Assembly: GCA_026645735.1 (NCBI GenBank) | Contig: JAPKMT010000004.1 | Location: 52,237 to 116,236, forward strand | Direction of reading: 5' to 3' | DNA: 64,000 nt | From: Flexilinea sp. | GTDB taxonomy: Bacteria > Chloroflexota > Anaerolineae > Anaerolineales > Anaerolineaceae | Notes under the pieces: model-generated | Seen by the model: only the letters and a program-made list of their open reading frames with translations | What the model was told of the DNA's origin: nothing | Database searches by the model: none | Shown here: piece by piece, positions 1 through 9,705 of the stretch | Position numbering within the stretch: position 1 is the stretch's first letter | Layout of the letters: the number at the start of each line of letters is the position of its first letter | Made by a program: the position numbers and the translations under genes

Positions 1-435
1 CGTTTTCTGCGGGGTATGTCGGCCTGGATTGGTTACAAACAGATTGGTGTTCCATATGACCGGGCATCCCGTTTTGCAGGATCGACAAAGTATCCTTTAA
101 AAAAGATGATCCGCCTGGCGTGGAATGCCATCACCGGTTTTTCATATGTTCCACTGCAAATCGCAATGTACCTGGGTTTTATCGTAGCGGGAATCAGCAT
201 TCTTCTGATTCCGGTGGTCATCCTGATCCGTTTGACCACTGGCAGGGAATTACTGGGGCAAACAACAACCCTGATCTCCACTTTGTTCCTCGGAGGCGTG
301 CAGTTGATCTGTCTGGGAATTCTGGGCGAATACCTCGGAAGAATCTATGATGAAGTTAAAAACCGGCCGCTTTATGTGATTCGCGAGATTTCAAATACTA
401 TTTTTGATGAGGAAGAAAAAACGCAAAGCAGTTGA
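1..435 (+). CDS. Polyprenyl-phosphate glycosyltransferase (GT2, GtrB/ArnC-like), C-terminal part
   Basis: The frame is already open at base 1 (R-F-L-R-G before the first Met at base 16), so the N-terminal GT-A catalytic domain lies outside the window. What remains is the end of that domain ([20 protein letters not shown]) and two hydrophobic segments, about residues 45-71 and 83-108 counted from the Met at 16, with a short charged cytosolic tail. This is the layout of GtrB/ArnC/DPM1-like enzymes, which load a sugar onto undecaprenyl phosphate at the inner membrane face for glycan or protein decoration. Acceptor and sugar cannot be told from the tail. No terminator is obvious after the stop. 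Confidence 0.85.
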   Translation, partial: RFLRGMSAWIGYKQIGVPYDRASRFAGSTKYPLKKMIRLAWNAITGFSYVPLQIAMYLGFIVAGISILLIPVVILIRLTTGRELLGQTTTLISTLFLGGVQLICLGILGEYLGRIYDEVKNRPLYVIREISNTIFDEEEKTQSS

Positions 436-547
436 TTTGGTTGTAGCAGCATAGAGACAGCAACAGACATCGGCTTCATCAACATGTCAACAAATTGATG
501 CAAGCGATTTGGCAGGAAGGTCTTTCCTGCTCAATTATGTAAGAAAT

Positions 548-586
548 CATCTCGTGAAAATGACGAACTGAACATGACACGAGATG
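548..586. other. 9-bp inverted repeat in the gap between the glycosyltransferase and the PLP enzyme
   Basis: The 261-base gap (436-696) has no supportable gene. It holds an inverted repeat CATCTCGTG (548-556) / CACGAGATG (578-586) with a 21-base spacer, and a smaller hairpin GCAGGAA / TTCCTGC at 512-530. Neither has a T-run, so they are not clear terminators. They may belong to the leader of the PLP gene; the function is unknown. Confidence 0.3.
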
Positions 587-696
587 CAGATTATCCAGAT
601 TCTGGCAGCATAATCTTTTCGTAAACTGCTGCAGGAAATCGCGTGATGCTGATTTATGCGGCATCGAATAAAAATATATATGATAAAGAGGGTCAA

Positions 697-2163
697 ATGG
701 CAAGAATAGATTTATCAATTCATGAAAAGCGTCTTGAGAATGCAATTCATCGAGCCCGGGAAAGAAATATCATCATTCCCACATTTGAGCAGCAAATGGA
801 TCCTGCACTCATTCCGGATAAAATTCGGAAAGAGCTGAAAAGCATCGGATTATGGGATATTCATCCAAGGAATCTGTTCCGCATCACCTGGAAGAATGAA
901 CCTGTCGAAAAAGGCGGGGATTTCGGGAATGTGAATTATATTGAACTTCCCTCCAGCCTGACCGGTGTCGATGCACGGATTATCGCCGTGGTTGGAAAAT
1001 GGTTCCCAACCGGCGCCCATAAAGTCGGAGCTGCTTTTGCCTGCCTGGTCCCGCGCCTTGTTACCGGACAATTCGATCCGACGGTTGAAAAAGCAGTCTG
1101 GCCATCCACCGGCAATTATTGCCGTGGAGGAGCTTACGATTCAGCGTTGCTGGCATGCCAGTCCATCGCGATCCTGCCGGAAGGTATGAGCCGCGAACGG
1201 TTTGCCTGGCTTGAAAACGTAGCCGATGAAATCATTGCCACTCCCGGTACGGAATCCAATGTCAAAGAAATTTTTGACAAATGCTGGGAACTTCGCAAAT
1301 CAGGACAGGAACTGATGATTTTCAATCAGTTTGAAGAACTCGGTAACTATTTATGGCATTTTCATGTAACTGGCAATGCAATGAAAGAGATCCTGGATAA
1401 GGTATTAGGCAAGAATGACCGGTTGGCCGGTTTGAGTTCCAATACCGGTTCCGGTGGCACCATTGCCTGCGGTGATTTGCTGAAACAGTATTATCCGGAT
1501 TCCAAAATTATCGCCAGTGAAGCGCTGCAATGTCCAACCCTGTTGAACAACGGTTTCGGTGCACACCGCATCGAAGGGATCGGTGACAAACACGTCCCCT
1601 GGATTCACAACGTCCGCAACACCGATTATGTCACTTCAATCGATGACAACGCGGTTGTGCATCTATCCCGTTTGTTCAATGAGCCGGAAGGGAAGAAGTA
1701 TCTGGTGGATAAAGGAGTACCTGCCGAGACCGTTGAGCAGCTCCATCTTTTGGGTTTCTCAAGTACTGCAAATTTGCTCTCTGCAATTAAATTCGCGAAA
1801 TATCAGGAACTGACCGGTGAGGATGTAGTGATGACCATTTTCACCGATTCCATGGAACTCTACACTACGCGGCTGGATGAATATACCACACAATTCGGAC
1901 CATTCACCCGTGACGATGCTGCCTTCAATTTCGGCCGCTACCTGATGGGTGAAAATACGTCCTCGATGAAGGAACTGACCTACGAAGACCGCAAACGAAT
2001 CCACAACCTGAAGTATTACACCTGGATTGAACAGCAGGGCAGGACCTCGGAGGAGCTGAATGCGCAGTGGTATGACCGCGAATATTGGACAGAAATCCAG
2101 GCCCAACGCGATGAAATCGACCGCCTGATTCAATCGTTCAATGATGCGGTCGGTATCGCATAG
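697..2163 (+). CDS. PLP-dependent beta-family enzyme (cysteine synthase / threonine synthase fold), substrate unknown
   Basis: The protein has 488 residues and is a fold-type II PLP enzyme. The PLP lysine is K109 in TGAHKVGAA, and the glycine-rich phosphate-binding loop is SSNTGSGGT. It is longer than O-acetylserine sulfhydrylase (about 310 residues), with an extra C-terminal region of about 130 residues containing long charged helices. I start it at ATG 697 because AAAGAGGGT lies 5-12 bases upstream; the in-frame ATG at 643 has no such site and adds residues unlike the family. It probably catalyses a beta- or gamma-replacement or elimination on an amino acid, but the substrate cannot be assigned. 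It is a single-gene unit followed by a strong terminator. Confidence 0.8.
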   Translation: MARIDLSIHEKRLENAIHRARERNIIIPTFEQQMDPALIPDKIRKELKSIGLWDIHPRNLFRITWKNEPVEKGGDFGNVNYIELPSSLTGVDARIIAVVGKWFPTGAHKVGAAFACLVPRLVTGQFDPTVEKAVWPSTGNYCRGGAYDSALLACQSIAILPEGMSRERFAWLENVADEIIATPGTESNVKEIFDKCWELRKSGQELMIFNQFEELGNYLWHFHVTGNAMKEILDKVLGKNDRLAGLSSNTGSGGTIACGDLLKQYYPDSKIIASEALQCPTLLNNGFGAHRIEGIGDKHVPWIHNVRNTDYVTSIDDNAVVHLSRLFNEPEGKKYLVDKGVPAETVEQLHLLGFSSTANLLSAIKFAKYQELTGEDVVMTIFTDSMELYTTRLDEYTTQFGPFTRDDAAFNFGRYLMGENTSSMKELTYEDRKRIHNLKYYTWIEQQGRTSEELNAQWYDREYWTEIQAQRDEIDRLIQSFNDAVGIA

Positions 2164-2254
2164 AAACTTCATCATTTCAGCTGCCCAGCTTTTGTCAGAT
2201 CTGAATGCTTGAGGCAAATAGATTTATCCAAATATTCAAAATACGATGTTTGTG

Positions 2255-2298
2255 ACATAGGTTTTTATTTGAGAAATCGATAAAAACCTATGTTTTTT
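2255..2298 (+). terminator. Rho-independent terminator after the PLP enzyme gene
   Basis: A perfect 14-bp stem (ACATAGGTTTTTAT at 2255-2268 and its complement at 2280-2293) is followed by a T-run at 2293-2298. The ATG at 2290 lies inside this stem, which argues against using it as the start of the next gene. The rest of the 360-base gap (2299-2523) is A/T-rich leader for the surface protein; I see no convincing promoter in it. Confidence 0.85.
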
Positions 2299-2523
2299 CG
2301 AAATAAGGTTGGTATATATAAATATCCAATAACAGTTTCATTATTGACGCCAGTTAACCGAATAAAGAAAGAAAAAAAATTACTGGATTTTGCGGTTCCT
2401 GGCATTTTCTTCAAAATAATTAGATTAAAAGCATCCAGAATTCTACAGATTTCTCATAAAGTGATCATGCTGTCGATTCTGAAAAAATCAAAAAACAACA
2501 ATCGATTGACACTAGGAGTTATT

Positions 2524-5500
2524 TTGAAATATGCCCGCTATATCGCCGCCATAATCATCTTTATCTTTTTTACATCCACATACTTTGACTTAGTCCAGGC
2601 ACAGACACCCAGTCCAAGCCTAACCGTTTCAACCGATGAGGCTTCTCTGGTCACAAAAACATCAGCAACATTGCGCGGAAACATCGTCGGTGCAGCAACT
2701 GAACGTGGCTTTGCCTATTCGTCCACGGATGCAACACCAACCATCGGAGAATTCGAAGTTACTTGGTTATCTTTCGGATCAGGAACAGGATCATTAAGTT
2801 TCACGATATCCAAAGATAAAACAAATCCCATGTCCCCTGAGTTTATTGAGGGTACAACTTATTACTATCGAGCGTACGGAACAAATTCCAATAATGAGAC
2901 CTATTATGGTGGTGTTAAGCACTTTACCGTACCCACCAGTCAGCCGAATAAATATGTCTCGGGCATCATATCCCCGACTGCTGCCAACGGCGTATATGTC
3001 TGGATCGGCACTTACTACGGCAAGCCCGCCTGGAAACATCAATCACTGAATTACTGGCTCTATAACAGCCGATCTGGAGCAGCTTATCCGATCAATTATT
3101 ACTGGTTCATTGACGATGAGTTGAAAAATGAACACATTGCGGATAATTATCTGTTCAATCATGCGGATGCTACAACATGTCCGTCTAGCGGATGGACAGC
3201 AGAAGATGGCACTGGAAATCCAATAATAGTGGTCAGCCCGGTAGTGGCATCGGTCACTGCTACCACTTCCGCGGGAACCTTTGGCATAGGAGCTGAGATC
3301 ACCATTAATGTCAACTTCGTAGATAACATTATTGTGACCGGTATTCCTCAGTTGAAGCTTGAAACGGGTACTGTCGACCGTATCGCAACTTACAGCAGTG
3401 GCAGCGGAAACTCTACGCTGGTTTTCACTTATACCGTTCAGGCAGGCGATTATGCATCCGACTTGGATTATTCCGATACAACAGCGCTGAGCACGAACGG
3501 AGGTACGATTCAGGATGGAGCAGGGAACCAGGCAAACCTGACGCTGCCCATAACAGGTAGCGCCAGCTCACTGGCTGGGAACAATGCCATTGTGATCGAC
3601 ACCACACCGCCAGAAATTATTATCCATCATCCGGGCACCTCGGCGGCTATCAGCAAAACCATTACAGCCACCATATCGGATGGAACGTTAAAGATGAGCA
3701 ATACCCGCGAAGCAACCTGCGACGGCAGCCTGACTTTCGCGCCTTATGACAGCCAGACATTCTCCGCCGAAGCGGATAACGGCATTCGGGTGTGCTATCA
3801 GGCAGTCGATGCAGTCAATAATATCAGTTACAAGCTGTCCGATGCCATCTCCGGAATTGACACTACTGCACCGAGCACGAGCATCACCGGCAAACCGGCC
3901 AATCCCGACAACAGCGCCAGCCTTAGTTTCACGTTCAGCGGCGAGGATCCGGACTACACAGACGGTTCAGACGGTTCGAGAATTGTCGGTTTTGAATGCA
4001 GTCTGGATGGGGCAGCTTTTTCGGATTGCTCGAGTCCAAAGACTTACAGCAGCCTCAGTGACGGCAATCATATCTTCCAGGTGCGTTCCGTCGATGCTGC
4101 CGGCAATACAGATACCTCACCAGAATCCTACACCTGGCAGATGGATACATCGCTGCCGGAAACGACAATTCTCAGTTCTCCCGCTAATCCGACCAACTCA
4201 GTGGATGCAGATTTTTCTTTTTCAGGCACTGATCCGAGCGGTTCCGGCGTTTCCAGTTTTGAATGTAGTCTGGATGGAGCTGCTTTTTCAGATTGTTCGA
4301 GCCCAAAGGTATACAACAGCCTCAGCGAAGGCAATCATACCTTCCAGGTGCGTTCTGTCGACGCTGCCGGCAATGCAGATTCTTCTCCCGCCGAATTCAG
4401 TTGGACGGTAGACACCACGGCACCGGAGATCACCATCCATCATCCAGGTACCGCAGCAGCTGTCAGCAAAACCATCACAGCCACCATATCGGACGGAACG
4501 TTAAAGATGAGCAATACCCGCGGAGCAACCTGCGACGGCAGCCTGACTTTCGCAGCTTATGACAGCCAGACATTCTCCGCCGAAGCGGATAACGGCATTC
4601 GGGTGTGCTATCAGGCGGTCGATGCAGTCAACAATACCGCTTATAAGTTGTCTGATGCCATCTCCGGAATTGACACTACTGCACCGAGCACGAGCATCAC
4701 CACCAAACCGGCCAATCCCGACAACAGCGCCAACCCCAGTTTCACATTCAGCGGCGAGGATCCGGACGGTGCTGACCATTCGGACGGTTCGGGCGTAGCC
4801 GGTTTTGAATGCAGTCTGGATGGGGGAGCTTTTTCGAGTTGTCCAAGCCCAAAGACCTACAGCAGCCTCGGTGACGGTAATCATACCTTCGAAGTGCGTT
4901 CCGTCGATGCTGCTGGCAATACCGACGCATCACCGGAATCCTATACCTGGCGGATTGATTCGTCGCTGCCGGAAACGACAATTCTCAGTTCTCCCGCCAA
5001 TCTGACCACTTCGACGGATGCGGTGTTTGAATTCGAGGGGGATGATCCGGATGGTTTTGGAATCGAAAACCTGGAATGTCTGCTCGACAGCAGCGCTTTT
5101 TCAGTCTGCTCAAGCCCCAAAGAGTATAACGATCTGCCGGATGGCGGTCATAATTTTCAAGTGCGCGCCGTGGATAAAGCCGGCAATGCGGATCCGTCCC
5201 CAGCCGAAATCAACTGGACGATCGATACAACCGCGCCAACTGTGTTGATTTCCTCCACGGAATCCAATCCTACCAATGTCAATCCCATCCCGATCACGAT
5301 CCAATTCAGCGAACCCGTGACCGGTTTTGAGGAAAGCGACATCCTCCCCGGGAACAGCACTATCAGCGGCTTCCTCGCGGTGGACAGTTCCACGTATTCC
5401 CTCAATCTGATCCCGACCAGCGAAGGGACGGTCACCCTCGATATTCCAGCAAATGTCGCCGTCGATGCCATCGGTTTTTCAAACCTTGCAGCAGAACAAT

Positions 5501-6513
5501 TCTCCATCGTGTTCGGTTTGGATTTGGTCATTACGAGCCCGGATCATGCCTCCTTTATTGTCGGAAGCCCCAATACCTTTGACATCACAACAAGCGGCAT
5601 TCCATTCCCGACCATCTCAACGACCGACGACATGCCTGCAGGCATCTCCCTCATTGATCATCACGACGGAACCGCTACACTGGAAGGAATACCGGATCTA
5701 AGTATGGTGGGTACATATCAAATCAATATGCATGCCGTCAATGTTTTGTCAACAGCACAACAGGATTTCACTCTAACTATCGAAGAATCAGCCGGCATCT
5801 TCAAAGTGGGCAGTATTGCTGACACAGGTGACGGTGAGCTCTCGGGAAAAGAGCACACCAATGTTTCGATCACCTTATTGTTGCCCGTCTTTTCCAAAGA
5901 TATGCAGCACCGCTCCGCCCTGGATCCTTTTGACGTTCTCAATTCTTCACTGTATCATCTGAAAATCAATGATCTGGTCGATATTCCCATTGACCATGTT
6001 ACCTATGACAATCACAATGATCGCGGACCATTTGTCGCCACCCTGTCGATTAATGGCGGTATTCCATTGATCGATGGCAAATATAAGCTGACCATTGACG
6101 GCTCCATGAAAGACCGCTCCGGTTTCCCGATCGGTTCCAATTTCGAGCGTATCTTCTCTATCGATCACCAGGATCCCAAAACGGTGATCATTACAATCGG
6201 CAAGGGTAATTCTCTGTTCACCAACGGCGCCACTATAGATACCAGTCTGTCAGAAATCAAAGTCACCTTCGATGAAGATGTCAGCAATTCTGGTAACGGT
6301 TCGGATCCGGATGATGTGACCAATCCATTCAATTACTTATTGCTCCAAACCGGCCCCGACAATGTCTATAACACGAATTCCTGCCTCGCGTTTGCCAACA
6401 ACGGGAATTCGCCGCTGGGTGATGATATCCATATCCCGACTGGTGCCGTCACCTATGACAACCAAGGCGGGAATGGACCTTTCGTGGCAACCATCGCTTT
6501 GAATGAAGGCTAA
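2524..6513 (+). CDS. Secreted Ig-like repeat surface protein, N-terminal part (frame stopped before its sortase-like domain)
   Basis: The best start is TTG 2524: AGGAG at 2513-2517 is 6 bases upstream, and the protein then begins MKYARYIAAIIIF..VQAQ, a good signal peptide of about 27 residues. The ATG at 2290 lies in the upstream terminator and would bury this signal. From this start the product is 1329 residues. In order it has: a fibronectin/Ig-like N-terminal domain; a region rich in Trp/Tyr (approx. nt 2940-3230); a beta domain of bacterial surface type; a 271-residue block occurring twice in tandem (nt 3598-5223), each with three Ig-like modules marked by FECSLDGAAFSDC and VRSVDAAGN; a Big-type domain; a putative Ig domain; and two further modules. 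It is probably extracellular and adhesive. The TAA at 6511-6513 cuts a frame that plainly continues. Confidence 0.8.
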   Translation: MKYARYIAAIIIFIFFTSTYFDLVQAQTPSPSLTVSTDEASLVTKTSATLRGNIVGAATERGFAYSSTDATPTIGEFEVTWLSFGSGTGSLSFTISKDKTNPMSPEFIEGTTYYYRAYGTNSNNETYYGGVKHFTVPTSQPNKYVSGIISPTAANGVYVWIGTYYGKPAWKHQSLNYWLYNSRSGAAYPINYYWFIDDELKNEHIADNYLFNHADATTCPSSGWTAEDGTGNPIIVVSPVVASVTATTSAGTFGIGAEITINVNFVDNIIVTGIPQLKLETGTVDRIATYSSGSGNSTLVFTYTVQAGDYASDLDYSDTTALSTNGGTIQDGAGNQANLTLPITGSASSLAGNNAIVIDTTPPEIIIHHPGTSAAISKTITATISDGTLKMSNTREATCDGSLTFAPYDSQTFSAEADNGIRVCYQAVDAVNNISYKLSDAISGIDTTAPSTSITGKPANPDNSASLSFTFSGEDPDYTDGSDGSRIVGFECSLDGAAFSDCSSPKTYSSLSDGNHIFQVRSVDAAGNTDTSPESYTWQMDTSLPETTILSSPANPTNSVDADFSFSGTDPSGSGVSSFECSLDGAAFSDCSSPKVYNSLSEGNHTFQVRSVDAAGNADSSPAEFSWTVDTTAPEITIHHPGTAAAVSKTITATISDGTLKMSNTRGATCDGSLTFAAYDSQTFSAEADNGIRVCYQAVDAVNNTAYKLSDAISGIDTTAPSTSITTKPANPDNSANPSFTFSGEDPDGADHSDGSGVAGFECSLDGGAFSSCPSPKTYSSLGDGNHTFEVRSVDAAGNTDASPESYTWRIDSSLPETTILSSPANLTTSTDAVFEFEGDDPDGFGIENLECLLDSSAFSVCSSPKEYNDLPDGGHNFQVRAVDKAGNADPSPAEINWTIDTTAPTVLISSTESNPTNVNPIPITIQFSEPVTGFEESDILPGNSTISGFLAVDSSTYSLNLIPTSEGTVTLDIPANVAVDAIGFSNLAAEQFSIVFGLDLVITSPDHASFIVGSPNTFDITTSGIPFPTISTTDDMPAGISLIDHHDGTATLEGIPDLSMVGTYQINMHAVNVLSTAQQDFTLTIEESAGIFKVGSIADTGDGELSGKEHTNVSITLLLPVFSKDMQHRSALDPFDVLNSSLYHLKINDLVDIPIDHVTYDNHNDRGPFVATLSINGGIPLIDGKYKLTIDGSMKDRSGFPIGSNFERIFSIDHQDPKTVIITIGKGNSLFTNGATIDTSLSEIKVTFDEDVSNSGNGSDPDDVTNPFNYLLLQTGPDNVYNTNSCLAFANNGNSPLGDDIHIPTGAVTYDNQGGNGPFVATIALNEG
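3598..5223 (+). repeat. Two tandem 813-bp units inside the surface-protein gene
   Basis: Unit 1 is 3598-4410 and unit 2 is 4411-5223, both exactly 813 bp (271 codons). Their first two thirds are nearly identical at DNA level (for example the block around 3660-3820 against 4473-4633); the last third has diverged. This points to a fairly recent in-frame duplication of a three-module Ig block. Such repeats are hot spots for recombination and assembly error. Confidence 0.85.
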
Positions 6514-7158
6514 CCACTGCCCAATGGATATTACCGTCTTTCCGTTTGCGGTTCCACCTCCATTGTCGATCTGGCAAAAAACCCCATCAATAACGGTAAG
6601 GACGCGTCACTCAATTTCCGCGTTTTGGTGAACCAATCCGTTGAATCCAATCCTTTGACCGGTTTCAGACCCGGTACTCTGACCGTTCTGCCCCAACAAA
6701 CGGATGACAAAGCCTATCATCCTTCAGGAAATCTATGGCTCCAGATCCCTGCCTTGAACGTCGAAGCTGACATCACCGGTGTTCCTCTGGCAGAAGACGG
6801 CTGGGATGTTACCTGGTTGCAGGATCAGGTCGGTTGGCTCGAAGGAACCGCTTATCCGACTTGGAACGGCAATACGGTCCTTACGGCTCATGCCTATACG
6901 GCGGATGGATTGCCAGGACCTTTTGCCTCCCTTAAAAATCTGCAATACGGAGATATTCTGAGAATTTTCCTGAATGGACAAAGCTATTCCTATATGGTCG
7001 ACAGCAGCGTGCTGGTCGATCCGGATGACACCCGCCTGCTGACCCGCCATGAAGATCGCGATTGGCTCACGCTCATCACTTGTCAGCAATTCGATGAAGC
7101 CTCTCAATCCTATCGCTATCGCAGAGTCGTCCGGGCGGTTCGCTCGGATAATAATTAA
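6514..7158 (+). pseudogene. Sortase-like C-terminal domain of the surface protein, cut off by an in-frame TAA
   Basis: This region is in the same frame as the gene ending at 6513 and continues it without shift: the codons after the TAA read PLPNGYYRLSVCG, matching the earlier module GIPLIDGKYKLTIDG. Residues from about nt 6730 on form a sortase-like domain. The catalytic His is in LTAHAY (codon 6889-6891), Cys in LITCQQF (codon 7081-7083), and Arg in the terminal RYRRVVRAV. One C-to-T change (CAA to TAA) would create the stop. A TTG at 6625 could in theory restart translation, but no ribosome site precedes it. So this is a broken gene, a sequencing error, or a stop that is read through. A sortase domain at the end of an Ig-repeat chain is unusual, since sortases are normally separate enzymes. 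Confidence 0.75.
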
Positions 7159-7168
7159 GCATATAAAG

Positions 7169-7229
7169 AAAGCCCCCATTCCGATCCATGCAGTGTAGTA
7201 TGCGCTGCGTTGATCGATATGGGGGCTTT
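7169..7229. terminator. Bidirectional terminator between the surface-protein gene and fba
   Basis: AAAGCCCCCAT (7169-7179) pairs with ATGGGGGCTTT (7219-7229) around a long loop with further short pairing. It lies between two genes whose 3' ends face each other and can serve both, though the T-runs are short on either side. Confidence 0.6.
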
Positions 7230-7296
7230 GTGATTGTAAGAATATCGGATGGAATCATTCCGATGTTGGTTATTATCCGGTTTGCTTCAGATCTTC

Positions 7297-8244
7297 CTAT
7301 GCCAGAAATTTGCGGACATTTTCAAGCTGACCGGCTGATCCAAGTTTTTCATTCTTGGCAGCGATAAAGTTGCCATATTCTTCCATGAAGACTTTGCCAA
7401 TTGGTCGAAGATCAAAATTTTCCGGATGTTCGAGGAAATATTCACGGTGTACGCGCGTCCAAACCAGACGTCCATCGGTATCGATGTTGATTTTCGTAAC
7501 GCCAAGTTCTGCAGCCCGCTTGAATTGGTTATCATCAACACCTTTGGCTCCCTGCAAATTGCCGCCGGCAGCGTTAATGCGTGCTACCTCATCCTGTGGA
7601 ACGGAGCTGGAACCGTGCATCACCAGCGGGAATCCGGGAACGCGGTTCTGAATTTCTGCAAGCACATCAAAATGAAGCGACTGACTGCCTGTGAATTTGA
7701 AAGCACCATGGCTGGTTCCGATGGCAACAGCCAGCGAATCGACATTGGTCCTGGAGACGAATTCTTTGACGGAATCTGGATCGGTTAATTTGGCATCGGC
7801 ATCACTGACAGAGACATGCTCTTCCACACCGCCGAGTTGTCCCAGCTCTGCTTCAACCACAATTCCTTTGGCATGCGCCGCATCAACAACACGTTTTGTG
7901 GTTGCGACATTTTCATCAAAGCTCAAGGATGAAGCATCAATCATGACAGAACTGTAAAAACCGCTATCAATGCAGTCATAGCACGTCTGCTCATCACCGT
8001 GATCCAGGTGAACAGCAAAAATGGCTTCCGGGAACATCTGATCAGCGCTGCGAATCAAACCCTCCAGCATGATTTTGCTGGTGTATGAGCGAGCACCCTT
8101 TGAAATCTGAATAATAAAAGGTGACTGGCTTTTGATATTTCCTTTGAACAGACCGATAATCTGTTCCGCATTGTTGATGTTGTAAGCACCAATTGCATAT
8201 TTGCCGTAGGCATGTTCAAATAATTTTTTTGTTGTGACGATCAT
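7297..8244 (-). CDS. fba: Class II fructose-bisphosphate aldolase
   Basis: This 315-residue cytosolic enzyme cleaves fructose 1,6-bisphosphate to DHAP and glyceraldehyde 3-phosphate. Class II markers are HLDHG (catalytic D81, zinc ligand H82), the following EAELGQLGG segment, and GTSHGAFK and GSSSVP in the phosphate-binding part. Length and motif order fit the zinc-dependent FbaA/GatY/KbaY family; a tagatose-bisphosphate aldolase role cannot be fully excluded. It lies 16 bases downstream of the phosphofructokinase gene on the same strand. That makes a two-gene glycolytic operon in reaction order, ending at the shared terminator near 7200. Confidence 0.92.
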   Translation of the reverse strand: MIVTTKKLFEHAYGKYAIGAYNINNAEQIIGLFKGNIKSQSPFIIQISKGARSYTSKIMLEGLIRSADQMFPEAIFAVHLDHGDEQTCYDCIDSGFYSSVMIDASSLSFDENVATTKRVVDAAHAKGIVVEAELGQLGGVEEHVSVSDADAKLTDPDSVKEFVSRTNVDSLAVAIGTSHGAFKFTGSQSLHFDVLAEIQNRVPGFPLVMHGSSSVPQDEVARINAAGGNLQGAKGVDDNQFKRAAELGVTKINIDTDGRLVWTRVHREYFLEHPENFDLRPIGKVFMEEYGNFIAAKNEKLGSAGQLENVRKFLA

Positions 8245-8260
8245 ATAGTTCTCCTGCGAA

Positions 8261-9424
8261 TTAATTCAAAAACATCGGTACACCGAGGAAATCTTTAATC
8301 TTCGGTCTGTAAGCTTCAATATCATAGAAAGCAGGAACATCCACCCGTTTCTTTCCGGCAAGAACCATACTGACAGGTACGGTTGTATATTTACCGCCAT
8401 GCAGCGCAACCATACGGCCTGTATCGTTTCTTGCAACCAGTTGAAACGCTAAATTTCCGAAGGAACTGGCAACCATACGATCCAGTGAATCAGGAGCACC
8501 GGAGCGCATCATGTAACCAACCTGCTGATACATAATGTTACTGTTGGAACGGCGTTTGATGGCTTCGGCAACGATCATACCGACACCACCCAGTTTTCGA
8601 TGGCCATACGCATCCATTTCGCCCGTTTCGATAATATCGCCGCCTTCCATCACGGCACCTTCGGAAACAGTAACCAAGGAGTAATTGGAAGGATTGGCTT
8701 TTTTATCCGCAACCAGATATTCCGTCAGTTTATCAATGTTGAAGGGTACTTCTGGGATGACTGCCCGATCTGCGCTGGAAAGATAGGCGGAAATCAGACT
8801 GGTTTCGCCGGAATTGCGTCCAAATAATTCGATAATACCGATTCGTTCATGAGAGCCTAAAGAAGTTCGCATATTCGTGATGACTTCAACGGCACGAGTA
8901 ATGGATGTGGAAAAACCGATACAATAATCTGTTCCAAAAACATCATTATCCATTGTCTTCGGGATTGCAACAACCGGAATTCCTTCGTTATGCAGGCGCA
9001 CTGAATAACTGAGTGTATCATCACCGCCAATAGTAACCAAAGTGTCAATTCCGACATGCTCCAAAACCTGCAGAACATGCGGAGTATAGTCCATGGTATC
9101 TCCATCCACTTTAATTCCGAGCGGTGAATTTTTCAGAAATTCCGGAATGACATTAATCTTCACCTTTTGAGGATTAGTCCGCGATGTATGCAGAAATGTT
9201 CCACCGGTACGATCGATTTTTCGGACATCATCCCGGCCTAACTCAAAAATATTACGATGGGATTCTGGATCATTCAAATCATAATTTAACAGTCCGCCCC
9301 AACCTCTGCGAATTCCAAAAATTCTGTAACCATAATCCAAGGCGGACATTACAACAGCTTTCATAGCGGGATTCAGACCTGGAACGTCGCCCCCGCCAGT
9401 TAAAATACCGAGTACTTTAGACAT
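8261..9424 (-). CDS. pfp: 6-phosphofructokinase, probably pyrophosphate-dependent
   Basis: This protein of 387 residues is a family A phosphofructokinase, shown by the N-terminal [15 protein letters not shown]. Two diagnostic positions indicate PPi rather than ATP as phosphoryl donor: GGDDT at 133-137 has Asp where ATP enzymes have Gly (E. coli 104), and PKTMDND at 155-161 has Lys where ATP enzymes have Gly (E. coli 124). D159 is the catalytic base. With PPi the step is reversible and saves ATP, which fits a fermentative anaerobe. The gene is first of the pfp-fba pair. The donor assignment rests on established family rules, not on assay. Confidence 0.85.
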   Translation of the reverse strand: MSKVLGILTGGGDVPGLNPAMKAVVMSALDYGYRIFGIRRGWGGLLNYDLNDPESHRNIFELGRDDVRKIDRTGGTFLHTSRTNPQKVKINVIPEFLKNSPLGIKVDGDTMDYTPHVLQVLEHVGIDTLVTIGGDDTLSYSVRLHNEGIPVVAIPKTMDNDVFGTDYCIGFSTSITRAVEVITNMRTSLGSHERIGIIELFGRNSGETSLISAYLSSADRAVIPEVPFNIDKLTEYLVADKKANPSNYSLVTVSEGAVMEGGDIIETGEMDAYGHRKLGGVGMIVAEAIKRRSNSNIMYQQVGYMMRSGAPDSLDRMVASSFGNLAFQLVARNDTGRMVALHGGKYTTVPVSMVLAGKKRVDVPAFYDIEAYRPKIKDFLGVPMFLN

Positions 9425-9499
9425 AGAAGCTCCTTAAACGGCAGTAAAACCATTGAATCGTTAGAGTCCGGAAAAGTAATAATTTCCGATTAACCGCCA

Positions 9500-9505
9500 A
9501 TTATA
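9500..9505 (-). promoter_or_regulatory. Candidate -10 box for pfp-fba
   Basis: On the minus strand the sequence reads TATAGTATAAT about 75 bases upstream of the pfp start; a good -35 at the right spacing is not visible. The rest of the 281-base gap 9425-9705 holds nothing else that I can support. Confidence 0.35.
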
Positions 9506-9705
9506 CTATAGGCGAACTTGTTTACTTTCCTCATCGGCTCATTTTTTTTCCGAAAATATTACTTAAAAGGTGCGTTTTGTCCTCCATATCCACGAAATGT
9601 CAGCAGTTTGTAAATTGTCAAATTTATTGCGAATCGACGGATCATCGCCCAAGAAACTTTGGCAGAACCTGTATAATTATGATTCATTTATTGAAATATC
9701 GAATA

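Noticed and set aside
2290..2523. Longer N-terminus of the surface protein starting at ATG 2290
   Set aside because: The ATG lies inside the terminator stem of the previous gene and would put about 78 residues before a clear signal peptide; TTG 2524 has a proper ribosome site.
3746..4798. Long out-of-frame reading frames inside the surface-protein repeats (3746-4411, 4559-4798)
   Set aside because: They repeat with the 813-bp unit, have low-complexity translation and no start signals; they are shadows of the repeats.
6625..7158. Independent small sortase gene starting at TTG 6625
   Set aside because: No ribosome site, and the codons between 6514 and 6624 continue the upstream module, so the region is the cut-off end of the large gene.
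7355..7957. Plus-strand frames opposite fba
   Set aside because: They are antisense to a well-conserved enzyme gene and show no family features.
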